Positions 15,769-24,922 of a stretch of DNA of 64,000 nt are shown in pieces. The DNA is from JBLEFH01 sp047345645 (GTDB lineage Bacteria > Pseudomonadota > Alphaproteobacteria > Rhodobacterales > Rhodobacteraceae). The position numbers were made by a program, and so were the translations under genes. The stretch's first letter is position 1; each line of letters starts with the position of its first letter. Where the stretch lies: assembly GCA_047345645.1 (NCBI GenBank), contig JBLEFH010000010.1; one strand, 5' to 3'. The notes beneath the pieces are model-generated. The model was not told where the DNA came from, made no database searches, and saw nothing but the letters and a program-made list of their open reading frames with translations.

Positions 15769-17450
15769 TCGTCACCCGACTGGCGCAGAGCCGCGCCAAG
15801 GATGTCGCCGAGCGAGGCACCCGAATCCGAAGAGCCATACTGCTCAACGGCTTCTTTTTCTTCCGCAATCTCACGGGCCTTGATCGAGAGGCCAAGGCGG
15901 CGCGACTTGCTGTCGACATTGGTGACGCGCACGTCAACCTTGTCGCCAACCGAGAAACGCTCAGGGCGCTGCTCTGCACGGTCACGCGAGAGGTCCGAAC
16001 GGCGAATGAAGTTCTTCATGCCGTCATACTCGACCTCGATGCCGCCATCCTCGATCGAGGTGACTTCCACGGTCACGATGTCGCCGCGCTTCACGCCAGC
16101 CACAGCTTCCGCGAACGGATCGCCTTCCAGCGCTTTCATCGAGAGCGAGATACGCTCTTTCTCGATGTCCACATCGGTGACAACCGCTTTCACAACGTCG
16201 CCTTTCTGGAAGTCCTGAATGGCTTCTTCGCCGGAGCGGTTCCAGTCGATGTCGCTGAGGTGCACCATGCCGTCGATATCGCCTTCGAGGCCAACGAACA
16301 GACCGAATTCGGTGATGTTCTTGATCTCGCCTTCGACCTGCGTGCCGTTCGGATGGGTCTCCGCAAAGACCTCCCACGGGTTGCGCTGAGTCTGCTTGAG
16401 ACCGAGGGAAACGCGGCGCTTGGCGCTGTCGATTTCGAGAACCTGAACGTCCACTTCCTGGCTCGTCGAGACGATTTTGCCCGGATGCACGTTCTTCTTG
16501 GTCCAGCTCATTTCAGAGACGTGGACGAGGCCTTCAACACCCGGCTCCAGCTCAACAAACGCACCGTAATCGGTGATGTTGGTCACGCGGCCAGTCCAGT
16601 TCGAACCCAGCGGGTATTTCGCTTCGACGCCATCCCACGGATCGGCTTCGAGCTGCTTCATGCCCAGGCTGATGCGCTGCGTGTCTTTGTTGATCTTGAC
16701 GACCTGAACCTTGATCTTCTCGCCGATGGAGAGGATCTCGCTCGGGTGGTTGACGCGGCGCCAGGCCATGTCGGTGACGTGCAGAAGCCCGTCCACACCG
16801 CCCAGATCGACGAAGGCACCGTATTCGGTGATGTTCTTGACCACACCTTCAACGCTGTCGCCTTCAGCCAGCTGGCCAACGATCTCGGCACGCTGCTCGG
16901 CACGGCTCTCTTCGAGAACGGCGCGGCGCGAGACGACGATGTTGCCACGGCGGCGGTCCATTTTCAGGATCTGGAACGGCTGCGCGATGTTCATCAGCGG
17001 GCCGGCGTCGCGCACGGGGCGCACATCGACCTGGCTGCCCGGCAAGAACGCCACTGCGCCGCCGAGATCCACCGTGAAGCCGCCTTTGACGCGACCGAAG
17101 ATCGCACCCTCGACATGCTCTTCCTTGTCATAGGCTTTTTCGAGCCGGTCCCACGCCTCTTCGCGGCGGGCTTTTTCCCGGCTGATCACCGCTTCACCGC
17201 GTGCATTTTCCACGCGATCAAGGAAAACCTCGACCTCATCGCCGACTTCGATTTCGGCGGGCTGGCCCGGTTTTGCAAATTCTTTCAGCTCGACACGGCC
17301 TTCCATCTTGTAGCCGATATCGATAATCGCCTGACCGTTTTCGATGGCCAGAACGGTCCCTTTGACGACAGAGCCTTCTTCGGGGGTGACAAGTTCGAAG
17401 TTCTCATCGAGAAGCTTTTCGAACTCTTCCATTGTTGCGTTTTGCGACAT
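15765..17450 (-). CDS. rpsA: 30S ribosomal protein S1
   Basis: RNA-binding ribosomal protein for translation initiation. The 561-residue length and six S1 repeats are normal, with repeated blocks like 'GxVxNITEYGAFVDLGGVDGLLHVTDM' near residues 195, 285, 370 and 455. The tail is acidic and Gly/Ser-rich. AAAGGA precedes the ATG. A sigma-70-like promoter lies 136-164 bp upstream, leaving a leader that might carry autoregulatory structure, although none was recognised. Confidence 0.98.
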   Translation of the reverse strand: MSQNATMEEFEKLLDENFELVTPEEGSVVKGTVLAIENGQAIIDIGYKMEGRVELKEFAKPGQPAEIEVGDEVEVFLDRVENARGEAVISREKARREEAWDRLEKAYDKEEHVEGAIFGRVKGGFTVDLGGAVAFLPGSQVDVRPVRDAGPLMNIAQPFQILKMDRRRGNIVVSRRAVLEESRAEQRAEIVGQLAEGDSVEGVVKNITEYGAFVDLGGVDGLLHVTDMAWRRVNHPSEILSIGEKIKVQVVKINKDTQRISLGMKQLEADPWDGVEAKYPLGSNWTGRVTNITDYGAFVELEPGVEGLVHVSEMSWTKKNVHPGKIVSTSQEVDVQVLEIDSAKRRVSLGLKQTQRNPWEVFAETHPNGTQVEGEIKNITEFGLFVGLEGDIDGMVHLSDIDWNRSGEEAIQDFQKGDVVKAVVTDVDIEKERISLSMKALEGDPFAEAVAGVKRGDIVTVEVTSIEDGGIEVEYDGMKNFIRRSDLSRDRAEQRPERFSVGDKVDVRVTNVDSKSRRLGLSIKAREIAEEKEAVEQYGSSDSGASLGDILGAALRQSGDE

Positions 17451-17756
17451 GTAGTTCCTTTAAAATGTGTGCTTTTCAGGCCAGGTGGTTGGCTCCACCG
17501 GTCTTTGGATTTGCATCGCCAAAACGCGCCCATGCCGCCCGGAACCCCGAACCTCGCAAGACCGCGCCTTTCACGAATGTCGTGCCGTATAAGGCAGAAT
17601 CGCGGTTTGGGCAAGGGTTGGGTGGGGATCCATGCTTTAAGAACAATATAAAAAGCGATGTTTAGCCGCGGTGCCCGTGCGCCATGACACTGCAAAGACT
17701 TGAAGCCGGAAACCCGCTCGGCAAAGATACAGCCAATTGAGCGGAAACGGGACCAG
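17451..17756. other. Divergent intergenic region (rpsA leader)
   Basis: 306 bp without a convincing gene. It holds the rpsA promoter at 17586-17614 on the minus strand. On the plus side it has only the weak ribosome site of the membrane-protein gene at 17757. No RNA element was recognised. Confidence 0.7.
17586..17614 (-). promoter_or_regulatory. Sigma-70-like promoter for rpsA
   Basis: On the minus strand TTGCCC (17614-17609) and TATACG (17591-17586) are separated by exactly 17 bp, upstream of rpsA and its downstream operon. Confidence 0.65.
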
Positions 17757-18323
17757 ATGCCACAGCTAAACCTCCACATCGAAGCGCGCCGCTTTTACGT
17801 GGCCGCGGTTCTTCTCGCGCTCGCGGTTTGGCCCATCGGGTTCCATCTCGGGGCCTACGGAACGATCTTTTACGACAGGATCTTCCAGATCTGGGTCGCC
17901 TCCCTCGCCGCGCTTCTCGCTGGAATCGTCCTCGATGTCCGCTATGAAACCCGCTTCACGACGCCGCTCCGCGCGATCATCCTGCTGATGCCAACGATCT
18001 GGGTCATCGGCCATGCGTTTTTCCTGCAAGGTGAAGGGCTTGCGACGCGCATCGCCTATTGGGGATTCACCCTATTTATCGTGCTCGTGTCCCTGCCCTA
18101 TATCGTCAAATCCCTGCTGACGATCACGATGCCCGAGGTCACCGAAATCCACGACCGCAGGCTGACGCATTTTCTGGCCGCGATCACGCTTTTCACCGCC
18201 TTCTTGGCCTACCTGTCCGGGCACTATAACAACCTGCTTCTGACCTGCGACGATTTTGAAATCGCGGGGGATTTTCAGCCAGGCAACTGCGCGCAAGCCG
18301 AAGATTTCGAAGCGCAAAAGTAG
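17757..18323 (+). CDS. Hypothetical four-helix membrane protein
   Basis: 188 residues with about five hydrophobic segments (near 12-30, 38-55, 70-85, 95-118 and 132-152). The C-terminal tail contains two Cys (LLTCDDFE and GNCAQAED), possibly periplasmic. I do not recognise the family. The in-frame TTG at 17700 is rejected in favour of the ATG at 17757. It is divergent from rpsA and not in an operon. Confidence 0.6.
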   Translation: MPQLNLHIEARRFYVAAVLLALAVWPIGFHLGAYGTIFYDRIFQIWVASLAALLAGIVLDVRYETRFTTPLRAIILLMPTIWVIGHAFFLQGEGLATRIAYWGFTLFIVLVSLPYIVKSLLTITMPEVTEIHDRRLTHFLAAITLFTAFLAYLSGHYNNLLLTCDDFEIAGDFQPGNCAQAEDFEAQK

Positions 18324-18472
18324 AATGGAGCTTAGACCCGTTCCACCTTGGCGAAACATATAAAACCGCAATCTGCTTCGATTGAGGATGAACAGCCCAC
18401 CCGCTTCGCCTTATACTTCTGATCGCAAACGCATTGTGAAAATGAGGTCATGACTTGTCTAGCGAGAGAGCG

Positions 18473-18661
18473 ATGTGCCGCAGAATGCTCGGCTATGGCG
18501 TGATACATATTTTTCTCTGCTACATTGGGTTATACGATCCTGAACGCTTCAACCACACGCGGGTATTTCCCCTTGTTTATGTGGGCATCGCGTTTGGACC
18601 GATCGCTTTTGCTATCGAAAATTATGTCCGATTTTGCAGGCAACGTAGGAAAAACGAGTGA
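18473..18661 (+). CDS. Possible small membrane protein
   Basis: 62-residue frame (MCRRMLGYGVIHIFLCYIGLYD...) with two hydrophobic stretches and a basic C-terminus (RFCRQRRKNE). Base composition is more AT-rich than its neighbours. GAGAGAG precedes the ATG; an in-frame TTG lies at 18455. No family was recognised, so it may be a remnant or spurious. Confidence 0.35.
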   Translation: MCRRMLGYGVIHIFLCYIGLYDPERFNHTRVFPLVYVGIAFGPIAFAIENYVRFCRQRRKNE

Positions 18662-18674
18662 CGTCCATGCATCA

Positions 18675-18944
18675 TCACTCCGTAATTTTCCCATACTCCC
18701 CCGACCGCATATAGGCCACCTCCCGCAGCAGTGTGATCGTCGGTCTTGCGCCAAACAGCACCGAGCCGATCAGGAACAGCCATGTCGCGGCGTAGGTCGT
18801 GCTTTCGCTGAAAAACAGCACGCTGCCGATCACGAACAGCACGGCGGCGGAGAAGTCGACGATGGTGTAAGCCATCGCGTAGAGCGCGTAGATGCGTTCA
18901 TGCTCAGGGCTGCGGGTGTGGTTTTTCGGGTCGAACATCGCCAT
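18675..18944 (-). CDS. YrhK-like small membrane protein
   Basis: 89 residues matching the YrhK-domain pattern: YALYAMAYTIVDFSAAVLFVIGS, then TWLFLIGSVLFGARPTITLLREV. Two transmembrane helices are predicted. AGGAGG sits before the ATG at 18944, so the upstream in-frame ATG at 18989 is not used. It lies between cmk and rpsA on their strand but follows cmk by 55 bp. Function unknown. Confidence 0.75.
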   Translation of the reverse strand: MAMFDPKNHTRSPEHERIYALYAMAYTIVDFSAAVLFVIGSVLFFSESTTYAATWLFLIGSVLFGARPTITLLREVAYMRSGEYGKITE

Positions 18945-18999
18945 TTGGGGCCTCCTTACAGGGTTGCGCAAGGAGACCGTAACAGCCATGGGCGCGGCT

Positions 19000-19620
19000 T
19001 CAACCCCGGCTGGCGAGCACCGCGTCGATCAAGGCGGCGGCTTGCTCGGTCGCCTCGGCGATGGTCATTTCGGTCGTGTCGAGCAGCACCGCATCCTCGG
19101 CGGCTTTCATCGGCGCATCTTTGCGGCCCGCGTCCCGTTCATCGCGCGCGAGAAGATCCGCCAGAACCGCGTCCTCGGTGATCTCGCGGCCCTGCGCGAG
19201 CAGTTCGGCATGGCGACGGCGGGCGCGGGTGGCGTTGTCGGCGGTCACGAAGAGCTTGAGATCGGCATCGGGGCAAATCACCGTGCCAATGTCGCGGCCA
19301 TCGAGAACCGCCCCGCCCTCGCGGCACGCAAAATCGCGCTGAAACTCCAGAAGCGCCTGACGCACCTCGGCCATCACGGCGACCTGCGAGGCAAGCTGGC
19401 CGACCTCTGCCGTACGCAAACCGTCCACCTTCAGATCCGCCTCGGAGAGCGCCCGCGCATGGTCCGCCGCCCGCTCCAGATCACCCTCGGCCTTTTTGCC
19501 AACGGCGCGGTAAAGCAGCCCCGTATCGAGATGCGCAAAGCCGAAACGCTGCGCGAGTTCGCGCGAGAGCGTGCCCTTGCCCGCCGCAGCCGGGCCGTCG
19601 ATTGCCAATGTAAACTTCAT
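19000..19620 (-). CDS. cmk: Cytidylate kinase
   Basis: Phosphorylates CMP and dCMP with ATP. 206 residues: P-loop IDGPAAAGKGTLSREL at the N-terminus, DGRDIGTVICPDA in the middle, and the lid helix with RARRRHAEL. GAGGAG precedes the ATG. In many proteobacteria aroA-cmk-rpsA are contiguous; here unrelated genes are placed on both sides. Confidence 0.96.
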   Translation of the reverse strand: MKFTLAIDGPAAAGKGTLSRELAQRFGFAHLDTGLLYRAVGKKAEGDLERAADHARALSEADLKVDGLRTAEVGQLASQVAVMAEVRQALLEFQRDFACREGGAVLDGRDIGTVICPDADLKLFVTADNATRARRRHAELLAQGREITEDAVLADLLARDERDAGRKDAPMKAAEDAVLLDTTEMTIAEATEQAAALIDAVLASRG

Positions 19621-19737
19621 GGCTCCTCAATGGCATGGGCGCGCGCGCGGCACAAGAAAAGCTGCAAGGTAATGTCCCTCACAGTGCCGCAGCGCCGTGC
19701 GATGTACACTCTGCCATCCCCCAGAACGGAGAGCATC

Positions 19738-20100
19738 ATGGGCATTTTGAACATCACCGATTACCGGCTCGGCACCAATCGCAGCCGCGCCAGCACCAGC
19801 GCGCATCGCTTTTTCATCAGCCTTGAGGGCGCGTCCCAAAGCGGGCCGGCCACCCGCGCCATCATTTATTTCTGGCCGACCCGCCCGGTGGACACGGTTG
19901 GCTATGTCGCTGGCAGCCTGCTGGTCGGGATGTTGGACGACAGCGACTTTGAGTCTTGGCGCGACATTCTGCGGCATGAAAAGCCGGTCCGCGTTTCCTA
20001 TGTCGAGAACAATAGCGACCCGCAGCGGCGGCTGCATCACATCTCCATCGGCACGACGGATGAGGGCGTGGGTGAAGGGCCGACCGACCCGAATGCTTAA
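19738..20100 (+). CDS. Hypothetical protein, 120 residues
   Basis: Starts MGILNITDYRLGTNRSR at an ATG with GGAGAG upstream. This start lies inside a longer spurious frame that runs antisense through cmk. Predicted soluble, with central strands RFFISLEGAS and RAIIYFWPTR, then a charged C-terminus. No family recognised. Its last 4 bp overlap the convergent aroA stop. The good ribosome site and normal codon use favour a real gene. Confidence 0.6.
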   Translation: MGILNITDYRLGTNRSRASTSAHRFFISLEGASQSGPATRAIIYFWPTRPVDTVGYVAGSLLVGMLDDSDFESWRDILRHEKPVRVSYVENNSDPQRRLHHISIGTTDEGVGEGPTDPNA

Positions 20101-21437
20101 GCGTTTTCGGTGCGGAACTGCGCGCCAAGATTGCCCATCAGTGTCTCGAAAATGGGGAAGCTGGTGGCAATCGGTCCGGCGTCGTCCACGGTGACCGGTT
20201 TCTCCGTGGCCATGCCAAGCACAAGGAACGACATGGCAATCCGGTGATCGAGCCGCGCCTCGACGCGCGCGCCGCCCGGCACCGTCTCGCGGCCATGGAC
20301 GATCAGCGTGTCCTCATCCTCCTCAATGGTCACGCCGCAGGCTTCGAGCCCGCGCGCCATGGCGTCGATGCGGTCGGATTCCTTCACCCGCAGCTCTTTC
20401 ACACCGCGCATCACGGTCTTGCCCTCGGCAAAAGCGGCGACGACGGAGAGGACCGGATATTCGTCGATCATGCTCGGCGCACGCTCCGGCGGCACCTCGA
20501 TGCCCGTGAGACGGCTGGCTTTCACCCGCAGATCCGCCATAGGCTCGCCGCCCTCAACCCGCTCGTTTTCATAGGTAATATCCGCGCCCATCTCCTTGAG
20601 CGTGTCGAAAAGGCCCGCGCGGGTCGGGTTGAGGCCAATCGCCGGGACGACCACTTCGGACCCTTCCACGATCAGCGCCGCGCAGACCGGGAAGGCCGCG
20701 CTTGATGGGTCACGCGGGACGGTGATCGTCTGCGGTTGCAACTCCGGCTGGCCCTGCAAGGTGATCACATGGCCGTCCGGCGTTTCTTCGCTGTAGATCG
20801 TCGCGCCGAAGCCCGCCAGCATTCGCTCGGAATGATCGCGGGTCGCTTCCTTCTCCGTCACCACCGTCTCGCCGCGCGCATTGAGACCCGCGAGCAATAC
20901 CGCTGATTTCACCTGCGCGGAGGGCATCGGCGTCGTGTATTGGACGCCCGACGCATCGCCATTGCCGATCAGCGTCAGCGGCAGCTTGCCGCCCTCGCGA
21001 CCATAAGCCTGCGCGCCAAACAGCTTCACCGGATCCGTGATCCGCCCCATGGGCCGCGAGCGCAGCGAGGCATCGCCGGTGAAGGTCGCCGCGATCCCGC
21101 TCGTCGCCATCATCCCCATGATGAGCCGCACGCCGGTGCCGGAATTGCCGCAATCAATCACATCCTCCGGCTCGCGCAGACCGCCGACGCCAAAGCCGTT
21201 GACGACCCATTCCTCGCCCTGCTGCTCCACATCCGCGCCGAAAGCCTGCATCGCCTTGGCCGTGTCGAGCACGTCCTGCCCTTCGAGCAGCCCCGTGATC
21301 CGCGTCTCGCCAATCGCCAGCGCGCCGAGGATCAGCGAACGGTGCGAGATGCTCTTGTCCCCCGGCACCTCGGCCACGCCCTTGAGTGGGCCGGATTTCA
21401 GCGATGAGAGAGGGCGGGCGGGACCATGTGCGGACAT
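20097..21437 (-). CDS. aroA: 3-phosphoshikimate 1-carboxyvinyltransferase (EPSP synthase)
   Basis: Sixth step of the shikimate pathway, joining PEP to shikimate 3-phosphate. 446 residues. The N-terminal PGDKSISHRSLILGA binds substrate, DCGNSGTGVRLIMG is the PEP-site loop, and the second domain has KESDRIDAMA and DHRIAMSFLV. Ala replaces nothing obvious in the glyphosate loop, whose class cannot be judged by eye. AAGGAG precedes the ATG. Confidence 0.97.
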   Translation of the reverse strand: MSAHGPARPLSSLKSGPLKGVAEVPGDKSISHRSLILGALAIGETRITGLLEGQDVLDTAKAMQAFGADVEQQGEEWVVNGFGVGGLREPEDVIDCGNSGTGVRLIMGMMATSGIAATFTGDASLRSRPMGRITDPVKLFGAQAYGREGGKLPLTLIGNGDASGVQYTTPMPSAQVKSAVLLAGLNARGETVVTEKEATRDHSERMLAGFGATIYSEETPDGHVITLQGQPELQPQTITVPRDPSSAAFPVCAALIVEGSEVVVPAIGLNPTRAGLFDTLKEMGADITYENERVEGGEPMADLRVKASRLTGIEVPPERAPSMIDEYPVLSVVAAFAEGKTVMRGVKELRVKESDRIDAMARGLEACGVTIEEDEDTLIVHGRETVPGGARVEARLDHRIAMSFLVLGMATEKPVTVDDAGPIATSFPIFETLMGNLGAQFRTENA

Positions 21438-21471
21438 ATGAAAACTCCTTTGGTCCCGATGTAACGGAGCG

Positions 21472-22158
21472 TTAGCGGCGACGGAAGGTCAAATAATGCG
21501 GCGTGCGGCCCTCGCGGAGCGCCTTTTGCTCGTAACGGGTGGAAAGCCAGTCGTCCCACGGGGTGCGCCAGTCCGCTGGCCCTTCGGCCAGCCACTCAAA
21601 TTCCGGGTGCTGCGCGACGACTTCGAGCGCCTGCCGGACGTAATCGGGAATATCCGTCGCGATGCGGAACTCCGCCCCCGGTTTGAGGCACCGCGCCAGC
21701 GGGTCGATATGCTCCGGCGTCACGAAGCGGCGGCGATGGTGGCGGGATTTCGGCCACGGGTCCGGATAGAGCAGAAACGCTTTATCGAGACGGCCCTCGG
21801 GCAGCACATCCATCAGATCGCGCGCATCGCCCGCATGGACGGCGACATTCTCCAGCGGCTCTTCACGCAGCTTGGTGAGCAGCATCGCGACGCCATTTAT
21901 GAACGGCTCGCAGCCGATGAACCCGACCTGCGGGTTGCGCGCCGCCTGATGGTGCAAATGCTCGCCGCCGCCAAAGCCGACCTCCAGCCACAACGGCCGC
22001 CCCTCGGAAATCTCGATGGGGGTGCGGTCCGGGTTCTCGTCCTGAAAAATCCCCTTGGGCTGGAGCCGCGGGAGATCCTCATCGAGATATTGGCGTTGAT
22101 TGGGGCGCAGCGTCTTGCCGTGGCGGCGCCCGTAGAAATTGCGATGCTCGTCTGACAT
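21472..22158 (-). CDS. trmB: tRNA (guanine-N7)-methyltransferase
   Basis: Methylates G46 in the tRNA variable loop with SAM. 228 residues, starting NFYGRRHGKTLRPNQ, with the SAM site LEVGFGGGEHL and the conserved LLYPDPWPKSRHHRRRFV block. It follows lnt by 10 bp. In many relatives metK lies at this position, but it is absent here. Confidence 0.96.
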   Translation of the reverse strand: MSDEHRNFYGRRHGKTLRPNQRQYLDEDLPRLQPKGIFQDENPDRTPIEISEGRPLWLEVGFGGGEHLHHQAARNPQVGFIGCEPFINGVAMLLTKLREEPLENVAVHAGDARDLMDVLPEGRLDKAFLLYPDPWPKSRHHRRRFVTPEHIDPLARCLKPGAEFRIATDIPDYVRQALEVVAQHPEFEWLAEGPADWRTPWDDWLSTRYEQKALREGRTPHYLTFRRR

Positions 22159-22168
22159 GACGCGCCGC

Positions 22169-23608
22169 TTAACGCTTCCGCCGCCGCCGGGTCAAGCGGT
22201 AGAACGCAAGCCCCGCCAGTCCCGCGTAAATCGGCCAGTCGCCAAAGCGGCGATACGGCGTCTTGCCAAGCGCCTCGGGCAGACGCGCGGTAAAGAAGCC
22301 TTCATCCCCAAGATCGAGCGAGGACATGACCCGGCCATAAGGATCAATCATCGCCGAAACGCCCGTATTGGCCGCCCGTGCCACGGGAACGCCCAGCTCG
22401 ATCGCCCGCATCTGCGCCTGCGCCAGATGCTGATACGGCCCGCTGCGGGTGCCGAACCACGCATCATTGGTGCTGTGAATAATCCAGCCCGCATCCCCCA
22501 TCCGGGCACGAAGCTCGCCGGGGAAAATCGCCTCATAGCAGATCGCAGGCGCAGCGGGTGGCAGGTTCGGTAGGTTAATCAGCCCGTCCCGCGACCCCGG
22601 CGTGAACCCGCCCGGCATCACCTCGGCCAGCCCGCGCAGGCCCAGTTTCGCCAGCGTTTCGCCATAAGGCATATACTCGCCAAAGGGCGTCAGATGCTGC
22701 TTGTCATAAACCTGCCCGACCATCGCCTCATCGACCACGAACAAGCTGTTGTAATAATTCTGCCCGTCACTGCGGTTCGCCCCGAGGACAATCGGCGCGT
22801 TGGTCAGGCTGGAAAGCGACGCAAAAGCGCGGTCGTCCCGGCCCAGCAGCCAATGCACCGCCGTTTCCGGCCAGATCACCGCCGCCTCCTCCGCGCCGCG
22901 CGTGCCATCAAAGAGCCGCTGCGCGAAGACATCCGCCATACCGGGGTCCCATTTCTGGTCCTGCGCCGCGTTCGGCTGCACCATGCGGATCATCAACCCC
23001 GTCTCGACCGGCTCCGTCCGCAGCACGCCAAAGGCACCGACCGCGAGGATCAGGAGCGCGCCCGAGACCATCTCCCGCCAGCGCAGGCTCGCGACCCATG
23101 CGGCGGCGAGCAGGAAGAGGAAATTCAGCCCCCAAGGCCCGATCCACGCCGCAATCTGTGCGAAAGGTGAGTTGACCAGCGCATAGCCGGGAGTCGCCCA
23201 GGGAAACCCCGTCAGCACATGCCCGCGCAGGATCGCGACGAAGGCCAGCGCCAGCGCGAGGGCGAACGGCCCGCCGCCAAGGCGCTTGGCGATCCATCCG
23301 GCGAGCATCCAGAACAGCGCCATGCCGCCCGCCATGAAGATGAGACCAAAGGGGGCCATCCAGCCATAGCGCTCGGGATCGACCAAAAACGGCTCCACGA
23401 TCCAGTTCAGCGCGAGGCCGAAATAACCGAGCCCGGCGAGCCAGAAGAGAAACACCGGGCGCGGGCTGTCCAGCAGCCGAAGCAGGCCCCAAAACGCCAG
23501 CGGCGCAAGCCAAAAGAAGCCCCAGGGCACCTGCCCCAGGGCGAGAACGGCACCGCTCAGCGGCGCGAGAAGATAGTAATATCTAGCTGTTTTCCGCCGG
23601 CGCGGCAT
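22169..23608 (-). CDS. lnt: Apolipoprotein N-acyltransferase
   Basis: Adds the third acyl chain to lipoproteins at the periplasmic face of the inner membrane. 479 residues: about seven N-terminal membrane helices, then a nitrilase-like domain with the catalytic triad Glu248 (IWPET), Lys303 (YDKQHLTPFGEYMP) and Cys357 (AICYEAIFP), and a final membrane helix before a basic tail (RRRRKR). Its start overlaps the corC end by 26 bp. Confidence 0.95.
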   Translation of the reverse strand: MPRRRKTARYYYLLAPLSGAVLALGQVPWGFFWLAPLAFWGLLRLLDSPRPVFLFWLAGLGYFGLALNWIVEPFLVDPERYGWMAPFGLIFMAGGMALFWMLAGWIAKRLGGGPFALALALAFVAILRGHVLTGFPWATPGYALVNSPFAQIAAWIGPWGLNFLFLLAAAWVASLRWREMVSGALLILAVGAFGVLRTEPVETGLMIRMVQPNAAQDQKWDPGMADVFAQRLFDGTRGAEEAAVIWPETAVHWLLGRDDRAFASLSSLTNAPIVLGANRSDGQNYYNSLFVVDEAMVGQVYDKQHLTPFGEYMPYGETLAKLGLRGLAEVMPGGFTPGSRDGLINLPNLPPAAPAICYEAIFPGELRARMGDAGWIIHSTNDAWFGTRSGPYQHLAQAQMRAIELGVPVARAANTGVSAMIDPYGRVMSSLDLGDEGFFTARLPEALGKTPYRRFGDWPIYAGLAGLAFYRLTRRRRKR

Positions 23609-24413
23609 TTCTCTGCCTCAAGCGCACCCGCAGGCGTTTGATCCGGCGCGGATCGGCGTCCACCACCTCAAATTCCGGCCCTTCTTCCATGCGCACAACC
23701 TCGCCGCGCGCGGGAACCGACCCGGCCAGACGAAACACCAGCCCGCCCAGCGTATCGACCTCGTCGTCATCCACATCTTCGCGCAGATTGAGGCCGGTCG
23801 CCTCCTCAAACTCATCGAGCGACGTGCGGGCCTGCGCGATCCAGACGCCCTCGGCCTCCTGCGTCCAGCCCGCGGCCTCCGCCTCGTCATGCTCATCGTC
23901 GATCTCGCCGACGACCTCCTCGATGAGGTCCTCCATGGTCGCGAGCCCATCGACCCCGCCATATTCGTCGATCACGAGGGCCATATGCATCCGGTCGCTC
24001 TGCATTTTCTGCATCAGCGTCGCCACCGGCATGGAGGGCGGCACATAAAGCAGCGGGCGCATGATCGCGGCCATATCGAACTCGTCCAGCCCGTCGAAAC
24101 CGTAGCGCAGCACGATATCCTTGAGGTGGATCATGCCAATCGGCGTGTCGAGGCTCTCGCGATAGACCGGCATCCGGGAGAACCCGCCTTCGCGGAATTT
24201 TTCAAGCAATTCATCGGCGGTCGCGGCCTCAGGGATCGCGACAATATCGGCCTTCGGCACCGCCACATCCTCAACGCGCATATCGCGCAGCGCCTGAAGC
24301 GGGTTATGCGCTTCCGCACCCTCGGCCTCGGCCGGCACGTCCTCTTCGCCATTCGAAAACAGCCGCTCCCAAAAGGGTTTTTGGCCGTCATTCTCGTCGT
24401 ATTGCTCGCTCAT
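23583..24413 (-). CDS. corC: CorC/HlyC-type CBS-domain protein
   Basis: 276-residue cytosolic protein: an N-terminal charged segment, two CBS domains (about 60-120 and 125-185, with DEYGGVDGLATMEDLIEEVVGEI) and a C-terminal transporter-associated CorC_HlyC domain (about 200-270). Homologues are linked to Mg/Co efflux or to YbeY-related functions. The old 'haemolysin' label is not supported. It overlaps ybeY by 4 bp. Confidence 0.9.
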   Translation of the reverse strand: MSEQYDENDGQKPFWERLFSNGEEDVPAEAEGAEAHNPLQALRDMRVEDVAVPKADIVAIPEAATADELLEKFREGGFSRMPVYRESLDTPIGMIHLKDIVLRYGFDGLDEFDMAAIMRPLLYVPPSMPVATLMQKMQSDRMHMALVIDEYGGVDGLATMEDLIEEVVGEIDDEHDEAEAAGWTQEAEGVWIAQARTSLDEFEEATGLNLREDVDDDEVDTLGGLVFRLAGSVPARGEVVRMEEGPEFEVVDADPRRIKRLRVRLRQRNAAPAENS

Positions 24414-24922
24414 TCCATATCCTCTGCCAACAAATATGGATCGTGCAGACCCATGCTTGCAAGCTGCTTCGTCTCCAGCCCCTCCATCAGGGCCGCATCC
24501 GCATCCGTTTCGTGGTCATAGCCCAGAAGATGCAGGATGCCATGCAAAATAAGGTGAGTGACGTGATCGGCAAGCGCCAATCCGCCCGCTTCGGCTTCCC
24601 GCGCGCAGGTCTCATAAGCCAGCGCAAGATCGCCAATGCTGTCGTCGAAATCAGGCGCAGGCAACGGATGCGGCGCTTCGCCCGGCGTCTCCGGCGCAAG
24701 ATCGAAGGCGGGCCAAGAGAGAACATTGGTGGGCTTCGCCTTGCCGCGATAGGCCGCATTCAGCTCCGCAATCGCCGCGTCACTGGTCGCGAGCAGGCTC
24801 AGCCCGCGGCCCTCAAGCCCTAGCGCTGACACGATTTTTGCGGTGATGCCGTCCAGATCGACGGCGCGCCACCTGTCATCCTCAATGGCCAGATCAATCT
24901 CGCCTAAGGGGCCGTCACTCAC
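24410..24922 (-). CDS. ybeY: Endoribonuclease YbeY (rRNA maturation)
   Basis: Metal-dependent RNase for 16S rRNA 3' end processing and ribosome quality control. About 170 residues with the zinc motif HGILHLLGYDH near the C-terminus. The frame is open to 25015, but homology starts at VSDGPLGEIDLAIED, placing a GTG start at 24922 that overlaps the phoH end by 8 bp. The long upstream extension is antisense-like noise. Confidence 0.93.
   Translation of the reverse strand: MSDGPLGEIDLAIEDDRWRAVDLDGITAKIVSALGLEGRGLSLLATSDAAIAELNAAYRGKAKPTNVLSWPAFDLAPETPGEAPHPLPAPDFDDSIGDLALAYETCAREAEAGGLALADHVTHLILHGILHLLGYDHETDADAALMEGLETKQLASMGLHDPYLLAEDME

Noticed and set aside
18892..19737. N-terminal extension of the 19738 gene through cmk
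   Set aside because: Antisense to cmk; a good ribosome site and ATG at 19738 define the real gene.
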